Assembly (NCBI RefSeq): GCF_035222485.1
Contig: NC_085920.1
Span: forward strand, 6,861,001 to 6,925,000
Source of the DNA: Podospora pseudoanserina
Lineage: Eukaryota; Ascomycota; Sordariomycetes; Sordariales; Podosporaceae
Reading direction: 5' to 3'
DNA length: 64,000 nt
Shown here: positions 36,951-49,046 of the stretch, one piece after another
Numbering within the stretch: position 1 is the first letter of the stretch
How the letters are laid out: each line of letters begins with the position of its first letter
Position numbers and translations under genes: made by a program
Notes under the pieces: model-generated
Seen by the model: only the letters and a program-made list of their open reading frames with translations
The model's database searches: none
What the model was told of the DNA's origin: nothing

Positions 36951-38700
36951 TTACAACTTAGCAGCCGCTCTCGCCGGACCAGCAGATGTGATCTCATTGT
37001 ACAGCAGGCTCGTCAAGAAATCAGCATAGTCCTCACCGGTGACCTGACCGGAAAAGTACTGGGCCGCAAGACCATACTTGTTGCCCTGAGGAGCCTTGCT
37101 GGCGAGCTCCTGGGTCTGCTCCTTGAGGAGCTTGAGGGCGTACTGCTTGTCAACCTTCTTGCCCTCGGCGGTGGTGACGCCGTGGCGCACCCACTGCCAG
37201 AGCTGGGAGCGGGAAACCTCGGCTGTGGCGGCGTCCTCCCTGTTTTCATCGTCAGCATCGTGTCTCTTCGTCATGGTATGCAGCGGAGAAATACTCACAT
37301 CAAGTAGTTAATAGGAACACACCCAACACCCCTAATCCAAGCCTCCATGTAGCCCAGGCCAATGTTCAGGTTCTTCCTGATACCCGCCTCGGTGATCTGA
37401 CCCGGCACGTTCATGTTCAACAAGTCATTCTGACCAATCGTGACATCCTCCCGTCTGACAAACAGCTGGTTGGGAGTGGGCATGTGCTTGTTGAAGATGT
37501 CCACCGCGATGCCCGCCAGCGCAGGGTGAGCAACCCAGGTGCCGTCGTGGCCGGCCTTGACCTCGCGGAGCTTGTCCGCTCTGACACCCTCCATAGCCAC
37601 CTCGTTGGCCTTGGGGTCGTCCTTGATGGGAATCTGGGCAGCCATGCCACCCATGGCGTGGACACCGCGCTTGTGACAAGTCTGGATGAGGAGCTTGACG
37701 TAGGCGTCCATGAAGGGAACGGTCATGGTGACGGCCGACCGATCGGGAAGGACAAAGTTGGAGTTTTGACGGAACTTCTTGATCACGGAGAAGATGTAAT
37801 CCCACCTGCCGCAGTTCAAGCCGGAAGAGTGGTCGCGGAGCTCGTAGATGATCTCGTCCATCTCAAAGGCGGCGAGGATGGTCTCGATGAGGACGGTGCC
37901 GCGGATGGTGCCTCTGGGCATGCCGATGTAGTCCTGAGCAAGGTTGAAGACATCGTTCCAGAGACGGGCCTCAAGGTGAGACTCCATCTTGGGAAGGTAG
38001 AAGTAAGGGCCGAAGCCCATCTTGACGGTCTGGAAGGCATTGTGGAAGAAGTACAGACCGAAGTCGAAGAGAGAGCCAGACATGGGCTCGCCGTCGACGG
38101 TAACGTGCTTCTCCTCCAGATGCCAGCCACGGGGGCGGACAATCAAGGTGGGGAGCTTCTTATCAGTGCGGAGCTTGTACTCCTTGTTGCCGATCTTGAA
38201 GTCGACCTGGCGGCGGTTGGCGTCGTAGAGGTTGACCTGGCCGTTGATCATGTTGTCCCATGTGGGAGCGCTGGAGTCTGTGAATCACATGTCAGAGCCA
38301 CCGCCCCTCCCTCGATCTCATCTCATTCCCAAAACTCACCCTCAAAATCAGCCATGTAAGTCCACACATCAGCGTTCAACGCGTTCACCACCATCTTGCG
38401 GTCAGTAGGGCCCGTGATCTCCACACGGCGGTCCACAAGCCCGGGAGCGGGCGGCGCGCCCTTCCATGTTGGGTTCTCGCGAATGTGTCTGGTCTCGGGA
38501 AGGAAGTCAGGCAGAGCGCCCTTGTCGAGCTCGGCCTGGCGGATCTTGCGGCGCTCAAGGAGAGCCTTGCGAGTAGAGTTGAATGACCGCTGGAGAAGGG
38601 CCAAGAAAGCAAGAGCTTCCGGTGTGAGGATCTTCTTTTGTGACTCCGAAACGGGGCCGAGGACGTTGACGCCCTGAAGGATAGACTCGGTGCTAGGCAT
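36951..38700 (-). CDS. acu-9: Malate synthase, peroxisomal (glyoxylate cycle)
   Basis: Exons 38700-38340, 38277-37299 and 37239-36951 (introns 62 and 59 bp) give 542 residues, normal for fungal malate synthase. The TIM-barrel active-site block [20 protein letters not shown] and the later [18 protein letters not shown] are intact, including the arginine, glutamate and aspartate residues that bind Mg2+ and glyoxylate. It joins acetyl-CoA and glyoxylate to make malate and CoA, letting the fungus grow on acetate, fatty acids or ethanol. The C-terminal tripeptide AKL is a PTS1 signal, so the enzyme goes to peroxisomes/glyoxysomes. Start chosen at [11 protein letters not shown]; an upstream in-frame ATG 16 codons earlier is less likely. 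The gene is probably glucose-repressed and acetate-induced, as in relatives; no factor site was identified. Confidence 0.97.
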
Positions 38701-38782
38701 TGTGATGTTGTGTGCGTGGGGTGATGTGGGTGTGTGTGGTGTTTGCAAAGCTCCGTTATCCTAAAAAGGGGAGGCGAAGCTG

Positions 38783-38809
38783 TTTATATATATATATATA
38801 TATATATAT
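38783..38809 (-). promoter_or_regulatory. TA repeat with TATA-box character upstream of malate synthase
   Basis: About twelve TA units end in TATATAAA on the minus strand, some 83 bp before the malate synthase ATG. It may serve as an extended TATA box; copy-number change could tune expression. Confidence 0.45.
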
Positions 38810-38957
38810 TTATGTATTCTAGAACAGAACCAAAAACGTTAGGACCTCGTGACGAAAGAGCAAGCTGAGTCAATCAACAATCGCTAACGGTTGTCAAAAT
38901 GCCGAGGTGAGCCGCGGGTCAAGTACTTAGTCGTAAAACAGCTGCCAATTGGTAGGT

Positions 38958-38977
38958 GGGGGGGAGGGTGGGCAGGG
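38958..38977 (+). other. G-quadruplex motif upstream of malate synthase
   Basis: Four G runs (7, 3, 3 and 3) with loops of one or two bases, on the strand opposite to the gene's coding strand, about 260 bp before its ATG. Confidence 0.55.
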
Positions 38978-40875
38978 TGTGGTTCACCCAAATTGTGGAG
39001 GAAGAGCTGTATGGGGAAATGGAACAAAGAAAAAAGGCGGGGAGTGTGAGTTTCGATTGACGTATGAGTGCCGGGAACGCGGATGTGTGTGTGTGTGTGT
39101 ATCAGAGAAAGTGGGAAAAAAGAACAGGACCAGAAAGGGAGAGATCTCGAGCTATTGTCATAACGAAGCTCTCCCTCGAATCCAAAACGCGTGCCTGTGA
39201 CCGACAGACAACGACCTCAGACGGGCTGATTGAGTCAAGAGAAGGAACCAACCTGACTCACCGATAATAAAACCAATTGTCGTGTCTCCCTCAGTAGAGA
39301 GACGTTCTCAGAGCAAGATGCGCGATGTTGTTCAAGAAAGCAGAGGAAAAAGCTCCGGCATGCGGCGAAAGCAAACGCTTGGAGTTTTTGATGATGTGCT
39401 GTCAAAACGATGACGTCCCTCCAAACACATCCAGAACCCAACATGAACCCAGACCTATATCTATCCAACCCATCTTCCCCCAAGACAATCTCTGCCTCCC
39501 TCTGCTTCCTCACCACTCGGCAATCCCGGTTCAAGGGACCCCCATCATCGCCTCCCCCAGAAAATCCATAACATGTGGTTGGTCTCTTCATGGCATTCAC
39601 TTCCCATGCTCGCTCGGCCGTCCGGGTCCTCCCACCGCTGCCATTGGCCAAATGCGCTACCCCACAATCAGGGGAAAACTGGACAAGCTCACGGCGGGTG
39701 CAGCTCTTCACATGTGACATGTGCCGCGCCCCTACCAGCGTAATGACTTGCGCCCCGATGACCTCACCCTTTCAGTCCCTCCGTCGCCATCCAATTCTTT
39801 TATGTGGTTCCTAAACCTCGTTCTGCAACCCCCAAAGTCTCCATTTCTCCTTCTTATTCCCATCGAAGTAAATCACCCCCTTCCCTCCAGCGATATCGGC
39901 GATTACCCCCCACCAAACAGATTACTTGATCCCATCGAGATAAAGAGATTCCTCTTCCAGTCCTTTCCTTCCATACATCATAAGCCAAGCCAATCACCCC
40001 CAGCTCCCGTAAGCCAAGAAAAGTTGGGGGTTGGCAAAACCAAAAAAAACAAAAAGCTCTCCCCACTTCCCTCGCCTTTCTCCACCACCGCCGTGAACCT
40101 CCGATCTGCCGGCCCAGAGCCGAGGTCATCGCCCCCCCCCCCCTCTCCCCTTCCCCATATCATGTCCTCATCGGCGTCATGCATCCGCCTCTCTGCCTGC
40201 GTTGTCTGGTTGTGCTATGACACCTCGCCTGTCTGCCCTTGCCCGTTTACTACCGGCCGCCCCGTCCGCCCGATACTTTCCGATATCTCTTACTCTTCCT
40301 TACCAGGGTTTGTGTCGACGGTGATGCTGCATGTTGCAATACGAAGGGGGAAAAAAGGGCTTCAGACCCGTGATTCCAATTGGCATATCATTACGTTGGC
40401 CAGACCAGACCACATGGAACATCATACATACCCATTCACCATAGCCGTGGCTCGGCTTCCTTCTAGCTCTTATCTCAGTGACACATCATGAAACAACCTT
40501 CTCTCCTCTCCCCGCAAAAATGAGCATATATAGCAGTGGTGGTATCAATTTAGTTTTCTTCATGGCTAGTTTTCTAATCATAACACATCTTCGTAGAGGT
40601 GAAAAGGTAAGGGGTATGTAACGGTAAGGTGAAGTCATCGACACCAAGGGGTATATTGTTACACGCAGGTGTGTTTCACGCAAAAGTGATGGGTGGTGGG
40701 TGATGCGGTCAGGCATATCGCTGCCTTTGGGTTTTAACCCCAAGTCTCACATATCAAAACCTTTACCCAACCAAGGGGAGCCTTTATCGAGACGACTACA
40801 CGATGCGCTCGCCGACATCACACAACCCCTCTACGCTCTCTCTGGGTTTCCAGCATTCTTCTGGTGGCTGGCAGT

Positions 40876-41353
40876 TTAACCCTTGTAGGGGGAAGGGCCA
40901 ACCATGAGCTCGGGTCTGACGAGGGTGTCAAACTCCTCCTCGGTGAGGGCGTTGAGCTCCATGGCGGACTCCTTGAGGGTCAGGCCCTTCTTGTGGGCGT
41001 TCTTGGCGACCTTGCTCGCCATGTCGTAGCCAATCTTGGGGTTGAGGCAGGTAACCAACATGAGGCTAACAAAGTGTCAAGTCAGTATGCAATATCTCAC
41101 GAGTCAGCTTGAGTTCAGGAAGACTTACGACTCCTTCATGATGCTGGCAATCTTCTTCTCGTTGGCAGAGAGGCCGACAACCAGGTTCTTCTCAAAGCTC
41201 TTCATGCCGTCGGCCAGGATGCGGATGCTGTGAAGGAGGTTGCGGATAATCAGGGGCTTGTACACGTTGAGCTCGAACTGGCCGTTCATGCCGCCGATGG
41301 TGCAAGCAACCTGGTTACCCATAACCTGAGCGCAGACCATGGTGAGGGCCTCA

Positions 41354-41385
<32 letters not shown>

Positions 41386-42642
41386 GGACGAACCGGGCTC
41401 GTTCTCAGGGAGGTTGAGCTCGCCGAGACCGCAACGGGGACCGCTGCCGAGGTAGCGGATGTCCTGAGCAATCTTGCTGAGCGAGGCAGCGAGGGTGTTG
41501 AGGCTGCCGTGGGCCTGGACGATGGCGTCGTGGGCAGCGAGCGCCTCGAACTTGTTGGGGGCAGTCTTGAACTCGGTGCCGGTCATCTTGGAAACCTCCT
41601 CGGCGATGGCCTCGGCGAAGCCCTCGAAGGTGTTGATGCCGGTGCCGACGGCGGTGCCGCCCTGGGCGAGGAGGCGGAGGTCGGGGAGGGAAGACTCGAC
41701 GCGCTTGATGCCGAAGTCGAGCTGGGCAACATAGCCGCCGAACTCCTGAGCGAGGGTCAGGGGAGTGGCATCCTGGAGATGGGTGCGGCCAATCTTGATG
41801 ATCTTCTTGGCCTCAAACTCCTCAACCTTGGCCTGGAGCGCATCGCGAAGGCTCTTGAGCGCAGGGAGGAGGGTGTTCTCAAACTCGAGCACAGCAGCAA
41901 TGTGCATGACGGTGGGGAAGGTGTCGTTGGACGAAGCCGAGCGGTTGACGTGGTCGTTGGGGTGCACAGGCTTCTTGGAGCCCATCTTGCCGCCCAGAAT
42001 CTCGATGGCTCTGTTGCTGATGACCTCGTTGGCGTTCATGTTGGACTGGGTGCCGGAGCCGGTCTGCCAGACGACGAGGGGGAAGTGGTCGAGGAGCTTG
42101 AGGTCAGCAACCTCCTTCGCGGCCTGCTGAATGGCCTTGCCGATCTCAGGATCTACATATTGCCCGTCTGGTCAGCCCTCGTTTCTTCTTCGGACGACAT
42201 ATACCAGAGCGCATTGCAAGAGCGCAAAAAGAGGGCACATACCAAGGCCATAGCGCATGTTCACCGTCGCCGCAGCACCCTTGAGGATACCAAACGCCTT
42301 GACGATAGGGGGGGGCATGCGGTCCTGGGGCTGGTTGATCTTGAAGTTCTCGAGGGAACGCTCAGTCTGAGCGCCCCAGTACTTGTCAGCCGGGACCTGG
42401 ATCTCGCCAAAGGCATCGCTCTCGGTTCTGGTGTTGGCCGACATTCTCGCGGCACTACTGTGGAAGGTTCTCTGGTGGCGGATGGCGGGGTTGGCGGTTT
42501 GGCTGGTGGAAAGTGACGAAATGGGAGCGTTGCACGCACCGGCCGTCGCCTTGAGACATGTGCTCAGCGACCGGCTGGCTGTCCTCGGCAGCCCAAGGCT
42601 GGCGCGGGCTGCGGGCCCGGCAATGCGAACCGATCGAAGCAT
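40876..42642 (-). CDS. Fumarate hydratase, class II (mitochondrial, possibly also cytosolic)
   Basis: Exons 42642-42243, 42152-41129 and 41065-40876 (introns 90 and 63 bp) give 537 residues. The family signature [16 protein letters not shown] is at about 41355-41405, and the substrate-site blocks [30 protein letters not shown] and [12 protein letters not shown] are all present. It is a homotetramer that turns fumarate into malate in the TCA cycle. The first 66 residues are Arg/Ser/Ala-rich with no acidic residues, a mitochondrial targeting sequence. Met67 ([13 protein letters not shown]) begins just before the conserved enzyme and could give a cytosolic form by a second start. It lies next to malate synthase, also a malate-forming enzyme, on the same strand. 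Confidence 0.97.
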
Positions 42643-43591
42643 GCTGGGGAAAGAAAAAGTCGCCTGACAAACAAACCGTAGCCCTGTATCTAGCGCCGAG
42701 CGGCGGTTAGCAGTCGTGCTGCGGGAGGGGGAGGTGCGGGGGTGCCCGATCAGCTACGTACTCGTACTTTGTGTGAATGAGATAACTCCGGCGCCCCCCC
42801 ACCAAAAAAAGAAGAGATACCAGAGGGAGAGTGAGTTGCTGCGAGAATGAGGGTATTAGATGACAGGAGAACGATGGGCCAAAAAGTTGAAATGGAAAAC
42901 CGCGCTCTCGCCTTTTTTTTCTACCCGCGACCACCTTTTCCCAACCACTTGGCTGACCCAGCCTGTCAACCCATCCGTCCGCGCCGGTCCGGCAGATCCC
43001 GACATCAGAAACCTCAAGATAATTGGGCAATTCCCAAATGTCCCACCCCCGGAAGGCCAACCGGCAATTAACGAATTGCAGAATCGAACAGAACATCGCC
43101 GATTCGCCTGCCGCTGCCCCCGGCAACCCTGCATCGCTAACAAAACAAACCCCTGAATTCATTCTCAAGAGCAAAAAAGGGGGCTTTCTGGTACAGACAA
43201 GTGGTAACACATTATTTGATTACATTCACCCTGCCTGGCCTGCTACCTAACAACCCCAGAATTTTATGCACGAAAGGTATAGAAAACCTCAAACAAAACT
43301 CGAACCTCCAAGCGCGGGTATCTAGCAAAGCATCTAGCCTCATCTGTCGCTGAATGGGGGGGGGGGGAACCAAAAACACACCCCTTCCCTGTTTCCCCTC
43401 CGTCATGCTCCAGCGCTACAGATGCCAACAAAACAAGAATAATCCCCCCAGCCAAGGCCCCCGTCTTATCCATCTGACCCGATCATCTCCAATGCTTCCT
43501 TCTTTCCAAGTGCCAGATGCAGACAGTGGAAAGAAAACCTCCTAAATTCCCTTCCAATGTGGCCAATAGCAGGTGTGAGAGAATGCCGAAG

Positions 43592-43625
<34 letters not shown>

Positions 43626-43659
43626 TGCAAAGAGGATATTCGTCCGGCCATCGTCCATA
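42643..43659. other. Fumarase promoter and 3' flank of the septin kinase
   Basis: 1 kb without a gene. It contains a G/C homopolymer near 43355 and the A32 tract described separately. Confidence 0.6.
43592..43623. repeat. A32 homopolymer (T32 on the kinase strand)
   Basis: An uninterrupted run of 32 A starting 37 bp beyond the kinase stop codon. On the gene's strand it is T, so it is not a trace of a polyadenylated insertion in the sense direction; it may fall within the 3' untranslated region. Confidence 0.9.
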
Positions 43660-46600
43660 TTAGGAGTTGAGCGTCTTGATCATCATACTGATCTTCCGCT
43701 TGTCGGTAACCATGAGAGCCCGGTTATCGAAAGCAGTGCTGATGGCCTCCACCACCTTGTGGAAGCTGCTGGCGGCGCCCTTCTCCTGTGTGAACCGAGC
43801 AATGCAGAGCTGGTTTCGCTTCCCGTGCTCAATGACGGTCATGAGCTCGATGGCAAAAGATACTTCCTTGAGGTTGAGATCTAATGACGGAGAGGTGATC
43901 AGCAAGCGGACCTCACAAACAATGGGAACAAAACCTACAGTTCTTGGCAGCGACACGGGCAAAGATGATGTTGCGCTCCTTGTCAACCTCGATATCCTTG
44001 ATGCCATACTGGCGCCAGTCACGAAGCAAGATCGCCATCTCCTGACGCGCGCGCCGCTTGGGGATGGCAAAGCAAAGATATCGCATGGCCGGCTTGACCC
44101 TGAATAGCCGTGCCAGCCAGTTTTGCTGCACCTCAATCTTACGGCCACCCCCATCGCTCTCAGACCAGACACTTTGAGCGGCCATACTGTTGTGCTTCTC
44201 CTTAGATCTCTTCTGAGACCTGCCGTCTTCGTGGACGTGCACATCTTCAAACTCGGAATCTATCATGGCAAAGCAAAGTTAGCATGTCACAGCTGAAGAC
44301 ATAGCACAGCGTCTTCTTCTCACCTCCAATAGACATCTTCGGCCCATCCTTGTTGCTCTTCCAGAACGACAAACCAAACGCCTTCTTCTTCTGAGCGCGC
44401 GATGCCACAGGCTCGTCGATGGAATACGAGACAGGCCTGCTGGGCCCGCTAGCCTCCGAACCGGCGTATTCCTCGCCGTGCTGGGGGAACGTCCCGGTGG
44501 TGGGGGTAACGGCGGGGCTGTTTCCATCCTTGGAGGCGCGTTTGAACCAAGATGACACCCTGTTCTTGGGCTGCGCACCAACGCCATTCTCTGTATTGTC
44601 AACCGAGCGGGTCGGTTGATGACCCGAGTAGGATGCATGTCTTCGTGACTCCTGAACAGCGGTAGGGCGTTCGTTCTTGGTTGGATGGAGAGATAGCTTG
44701 CGGACGTTGAGCGGCCGCGGAACCGCAGCCGGATCGCCACCTTCTACCGCCGTTGGCGAGTTCACCACCCGAATGGTGTTCTCAGCCCGGGACAAATAAT
44801 CCAGCCCTCTGTTCTTAACACGAGCTGGGGTTTCCGCAGGGACAGCCTCCGGGCTGCTCTCATAAATAGATGGAAGCGGGTTGACTGTCTTCACTGAGCG
44901 GTTGTGAATCGGATCTGACACCACCCGACGATCAGGAAGATGAATGCTTGAGCCAGGGTCAAGGAGTGAGACTTTATGCGTTACAGGCGCAACCTCCAGA
45001 CTCTGCTTGCGGATTGACAGAGGAGAGACGGTGGGTCGGGACGGAACTGGAGGCAATGGTCTGCTATACTCTCGCTGGTTACTCGCAAACGAGCGCGGAC
45101 CAGCAAGCGACGACTGCGACATTTGCGCAAAAGACGAGTCAGCCAAAGAAAAGCTCAAGTGGCTCCCTTCACGGCTCTGAAGTAACGTCTCGCTGGGCGC
45201 TGACACGAGGAGTGAGCTACCGAAGGCTTCGTCAATGTCTCGGGCAATCGAGGTATGAAACTGTTTGAGTTCCTCGCCCCAAAGCACCCTCTCCTTCTTG
45301 TTGTTGACATCAGCCATAGACACGGTGGTCGTAGGCCTTGGGGTCTTGGTGGCTTTCCGTGGCGAGTAGGCATCGCGGTCGTATGTCGTATTGTCGCCCG
45401 CAATGCTAGCTGGGGCAGCCACAGAACCATGTCGGCTTCCCTGATACTTCTGACCTTTGCGGACTGCTGAGAAGTCAACCCCACGCCTGGAGAGCCTGCT
45501 GCTGACACGAACTCTCGGGGTGCTGTGGTGGCTATGAATTGAGCCCATGGAGCCCCGAGGGGTTCGCAGACGACCGGCTGTTGTCGCGGTCCGTTGCGAA
45601 GGGGTTCGAAGCTGGTGTCGCACCGAACCACCCTTGGACCTGTATGAACGATACGAGTGCGAGACAGTGGTGGGAGAACGTCCGATGCCATCCTGAGAGC
45701 CATTGCGGTGAATTATAATCTTGGCGTGACTGGCGTACGGGACAGAATGGAACACCCGGGACGCATTGTAAGGATCATAGCTGCGTATTGTGCCCGTTTC
45801 GTCCTTGTCTGCTTTCCCCGGCACATTCGAGATGACTGTGAACTTTGTCACTGCTCGTTTCTGACCGTATCGCCCTGGCTGGGTAAACTCGCAAGTGGAG
45901 ATGCGTTTGCCCCAGTTGGGAGGCTTGAGGTGATGATAATCGCTCTTCGAGATGGGTACGTTGTTGTTGTAGTTCTCCAACTGGACTTCACGGTGATTAT
46001 AGAGTAGGTGATAGAACAGTTTCTGGTCGTTCGGTCTGCCGGAATGGTTAGTTCTCTGCGTTGTCACCGCAATGAAGGCAGGAGAACTTACTTTTCCTGG
46101 GCCAACTTGAGCTTGAGCTCAGCTTCGGGGTACGCGTGCCAGAGCGCCTTGAGCTGTCTCAGAATCTGAATGTCCACCTCCGCCTCAGGGATGGGCGAGA
46201 CATTGCGTTTCTGCAAACCTGATTGCTGGCGCTGTTCCCACTCGAAGCATTGTGGAATATCGGGGTACTTGAGGATGAGCGGGTGTTGCCACATCTGGGC
46301 CATGGTGATACGGTTCGCAGGCTGGGGCACCAGCATCCTCCGGATCAGATCCTGAGCTTCCCTGCTCAAATGCGGGGGCATGCGGTACTCGGCGCGTTTG
46401 GCCTTTTGAATCATGACACCAAGGTCGTCGTCATCAAACGGCAAATAGCCAGCAAGCATGACGAACAGGATGACGCCCATGCTCCAAATGTCGACCGCTG
46501 AGCCTTTGTAGGCCTGGTGTCGAAGCAACTCGGGAGCCGCATAGTGAGGACTTCCACAGGCCGTTGTAAGCTGATGGTGTTGGCTTTGTTGCAAAGCCGC

Positions 46601-47544
46601 CATCCCAAAGTCTGCAATTTTGACCTGACCACTGCTGTGAAGCAGAATGTTCTCCGGCTTGAGATCTCGGTGGCAGATGTTCAATGAATGGCAGTAATCC
46701 AGCGCACTCATGATCTGGCGGAAGTAAAAGACGACCTCCCATTCACGTAGAGCACCAACGGAGCGGATAAACTCGAACATGTCGCCTTTTTCAACAAATT
46801 CGGTGACCATGTAGCTAGTAAGGAGCATCGGGTTAGTCCACAATTCGAGCACGCACGGGGTATGCTGACTTACATCTCCGACCTGTTCTCCCAAATGTCA
46901 AGCAGTTTGATAATGTTTGGATGCTCGATGAGCTTAAGGACGGCAATTTCGCGCTCGATAGCTATCGGCATTCGACGAAGACCGCCTTCCGCATCGGTTT
47001 GGGTAGTTCGATATTCGAGCCGGTCAAGATTCGCCAGACTACCCGACTGGTTGATGAAGGCAGTACTTTTGGACAAAATCTTGATGGCCACCAATTGGCC
47101 AGTAACACGGTGACGTGCGAGACGAACACGCGCCGAAGTCCCCTTGCCTAATGTCTTGCCCAGCTGCCAAGGTCCAATGTGTGTCTTGAGCTGTCTTGTG
47201 GTGGAGGCATTAGAAGAAACATTGGAAAACTGAGAGATGCGCCGGGCGGCTTCGAGGTCGACTTCCTGAGAAACAGCTGAAAGATGCTGATTGACTGGCG
47301 CAGGGCGTTCTACTGCAACTGGTCGATCTGATGTGCCTTTCGTCTGACGCTCGACTTGATGACTTGTACCGGCGACAACAGATGTTGACGAGCCTCTGAC
47401 AACCTTCTTGGACCTCAATACGTAATTCTCATCATTGCCTTTGTGATGGGAACGCGCCGTGCTGACGACTGTTGTATTGTTGACTCGCTTGGTCGTGTCA
47501 GCGAGCGGCTGGCGGCCATGTCGCGAGTTGCTGTGCCTATCCAT
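43660..47544 (-). CDS. Gin4/Hsl1/Cdr2-type septin-associated Ser/Thr kinase
   Basis: Five exons, 47544-46874, 46814-46092, 46035-44324, 44259-43939 and 43880-43660 (introns 59, 56, 64 and 58 bp), give 1215 residues. After a basic, Ser/Thr-rich N-terminus the kinase domain runs from about residue 125: glycine loop LGKGTSARVRLA, VAIK lysine near 155, HRDLKPEN with Asp273, DFG with Asp291, and CGSPHYAAPE. The insert between VAIK and helix C and the following segment LKLKLAQEKPNDQKLFYHLL are typical of this family. A disordered middle follows, then a fungal KA1-type lipid-binding domain near the C-terminus (LARLFRVKPAMRYLCFAIPK). In yeasts these kinases assemble septins and restrain Swe1/Wee1, linking size and septation to mitosis. 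The choice among Gin4, Hsl1 and Cdr2 is not resolvable here. It is divergent from SMC5. Confidence 0.93.
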
Positions 47545-49046
47545 GATTGACGGGATGGAGGGCGGATCAGTACATGGTCCGATGCAGAAAGGACTGTAAG
47601 AAGCAAGTCGACGATCGGATGGTTGGAAAGTTGCAGTGATAGAGAAGGAGTCGGTTGGAAGATGTAACCTCGAGAATTAGAAACTGTAAATGAATTAACG
47701 AGTGGTGTTGAGGTCCGACTGGCGATGGAAGGAAAGACACACAAAAATGAGTGTGTAAGAAGCTAAACGACTGTGGTGGTGGTGCGAAGGTCAGCACTGC
47801 CCGGCGACGATCTGGAGAGAGAAGGAGAGTGGGAGTTGGGGTCGGTGGGCGGAGTTTGATAGATGCAGCGAGTGGAATGGCGGGGAGTGAAAAGCGTGGG
47901 GCCTGAGGGAAGGGTAGGAGCGAGAGACAGCTTGCATAGCAACCAGCTTTGTTGTGATCAAAACAAAACAACCCGCTGCAACAGAGTCGCTGCCAGGCTC
48001 GCGTGGGCCTGAAAAACCAGTGCTTCAATGGGGCTGGCCAGTAAGATGGAAACGCGATAGGACATGGAACCATACAGTGCATTTTACGGCTTGCTCGTCG
48101 TCACCTACTATGCCAGGGGAAGCTCGGTATCTCGAGTTGTCGAGCTGAAGGCATTCGGAAATTAAGACCCTTGGGGTGTTTTCTGCCAGGATCCAACAGT
48201 ACACGCTCTTGTGTGCTGGCATCAACTACCCATATGAGTAGTTTATCGATGACAACACGCATGTACCCAGTATCAGAGAATCCTCTGTGTTGTCTGTACC
48301 GGTATATCTCAGTGTTGGTGTGGAAGAGGGTGAGGAATGCAGCAGAAGCATGGTGTTTTGTTTTTATGTGCGATGGAATTCCAGACAAAACTGGTTGTGC
48401 CAAGTATTCTGGCCCCAAAACACGATCCCGGAACGACTTCTTCATGCCGATACATCTAAAACTACTGATCCGATCGATGATACATAATATCTATCTGCCC
48501 ATGGTGAGAACCTCTGGTCCCCAGCAAAGGGGCTCCTTCGTTCTTTCGAGCCTACACTTGTCATCATGAGATTCGAAATGATACACCCATATTTTGTATT
48601 GTCCCGAACAGTTGTACTGTAACAGATCGAGATTCCATGGCCACTCGTACTCGAAAATCCATCCACCTTGTCGTTCTCCTTCGTTGATAGCAGCTGTGAT
48701 GTTGAACTTGGAACAGCCGAATATAACATCTTACCTAAGCAACAGCAGTTGCATTTGGCGAGCTTGGACGACACCGACTGCCTCTTATTGGCCAGACTTC
48801 AAGGTCGCCGTGCACGGACTTTGGGTGCGGATTGCAGTTCCACCCTTGAGTTAACCAATTAACCCCAACCCCCACCACGCGCTGCACCAAACGCGACGCG
48901 TTCTCAACCTCTTGAAGGTCACGCTGTAACTACGAAAGGCGGGCGTATTCCTTGTGGAGTTTGGTCTTTCAAAATAGCCTCTCTCTCGGAAGAATCTTTG
49001 ACGGAAAGCGATTTACCCAGTCTATTTACACCTTGGCTTGGGCGAA
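47545..49046. other. Divergent promoter region of the kinase and SMC5
   Basis: 1.5 kb without a supportable gene. The kinase side is CT-rich on its own strand. I see no clear TATA box. Confidence 0.6.

Larger units (their letters stand above)
38701..40875. other. Region between malate synthase and fumarase
   Basis: 2.2 kb: malate synthase promoter, then the fumarase 3' flank. It contains the TA repeat and G-rich motif listed next. An open plus-strand frame at 39802-40491 runs through C-rich DNA and is not convincing. Confidence 0.55.

Noticed and set aside
37484-38359. 291-codon ORF antisense to malate synthase
   Set aside because: Shadow of the coding strand with the same biased composition; it also crosses the real intron 1.
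39802-40491. Long plus-strand open frame between malate synthase and fumarase
   Set aside because: The DNA is C-rich and so poor in stop codons; composition is proline/serine noise and there is no splice or start support.
41230-42516. 428-codon plus-strand ORF antisense to fumarase
   Set aside because: It mirrors the GC-biased third positions of the real gene, has a repetitive Leu/Gly/Val/Glu composition and no domain.
43592-43623. A32 tract as the tail of a retroposed copy
   Set aside because: No gene-like sequence lies directly upstream of the tract on the plus strand, and there is no target-site duplication.
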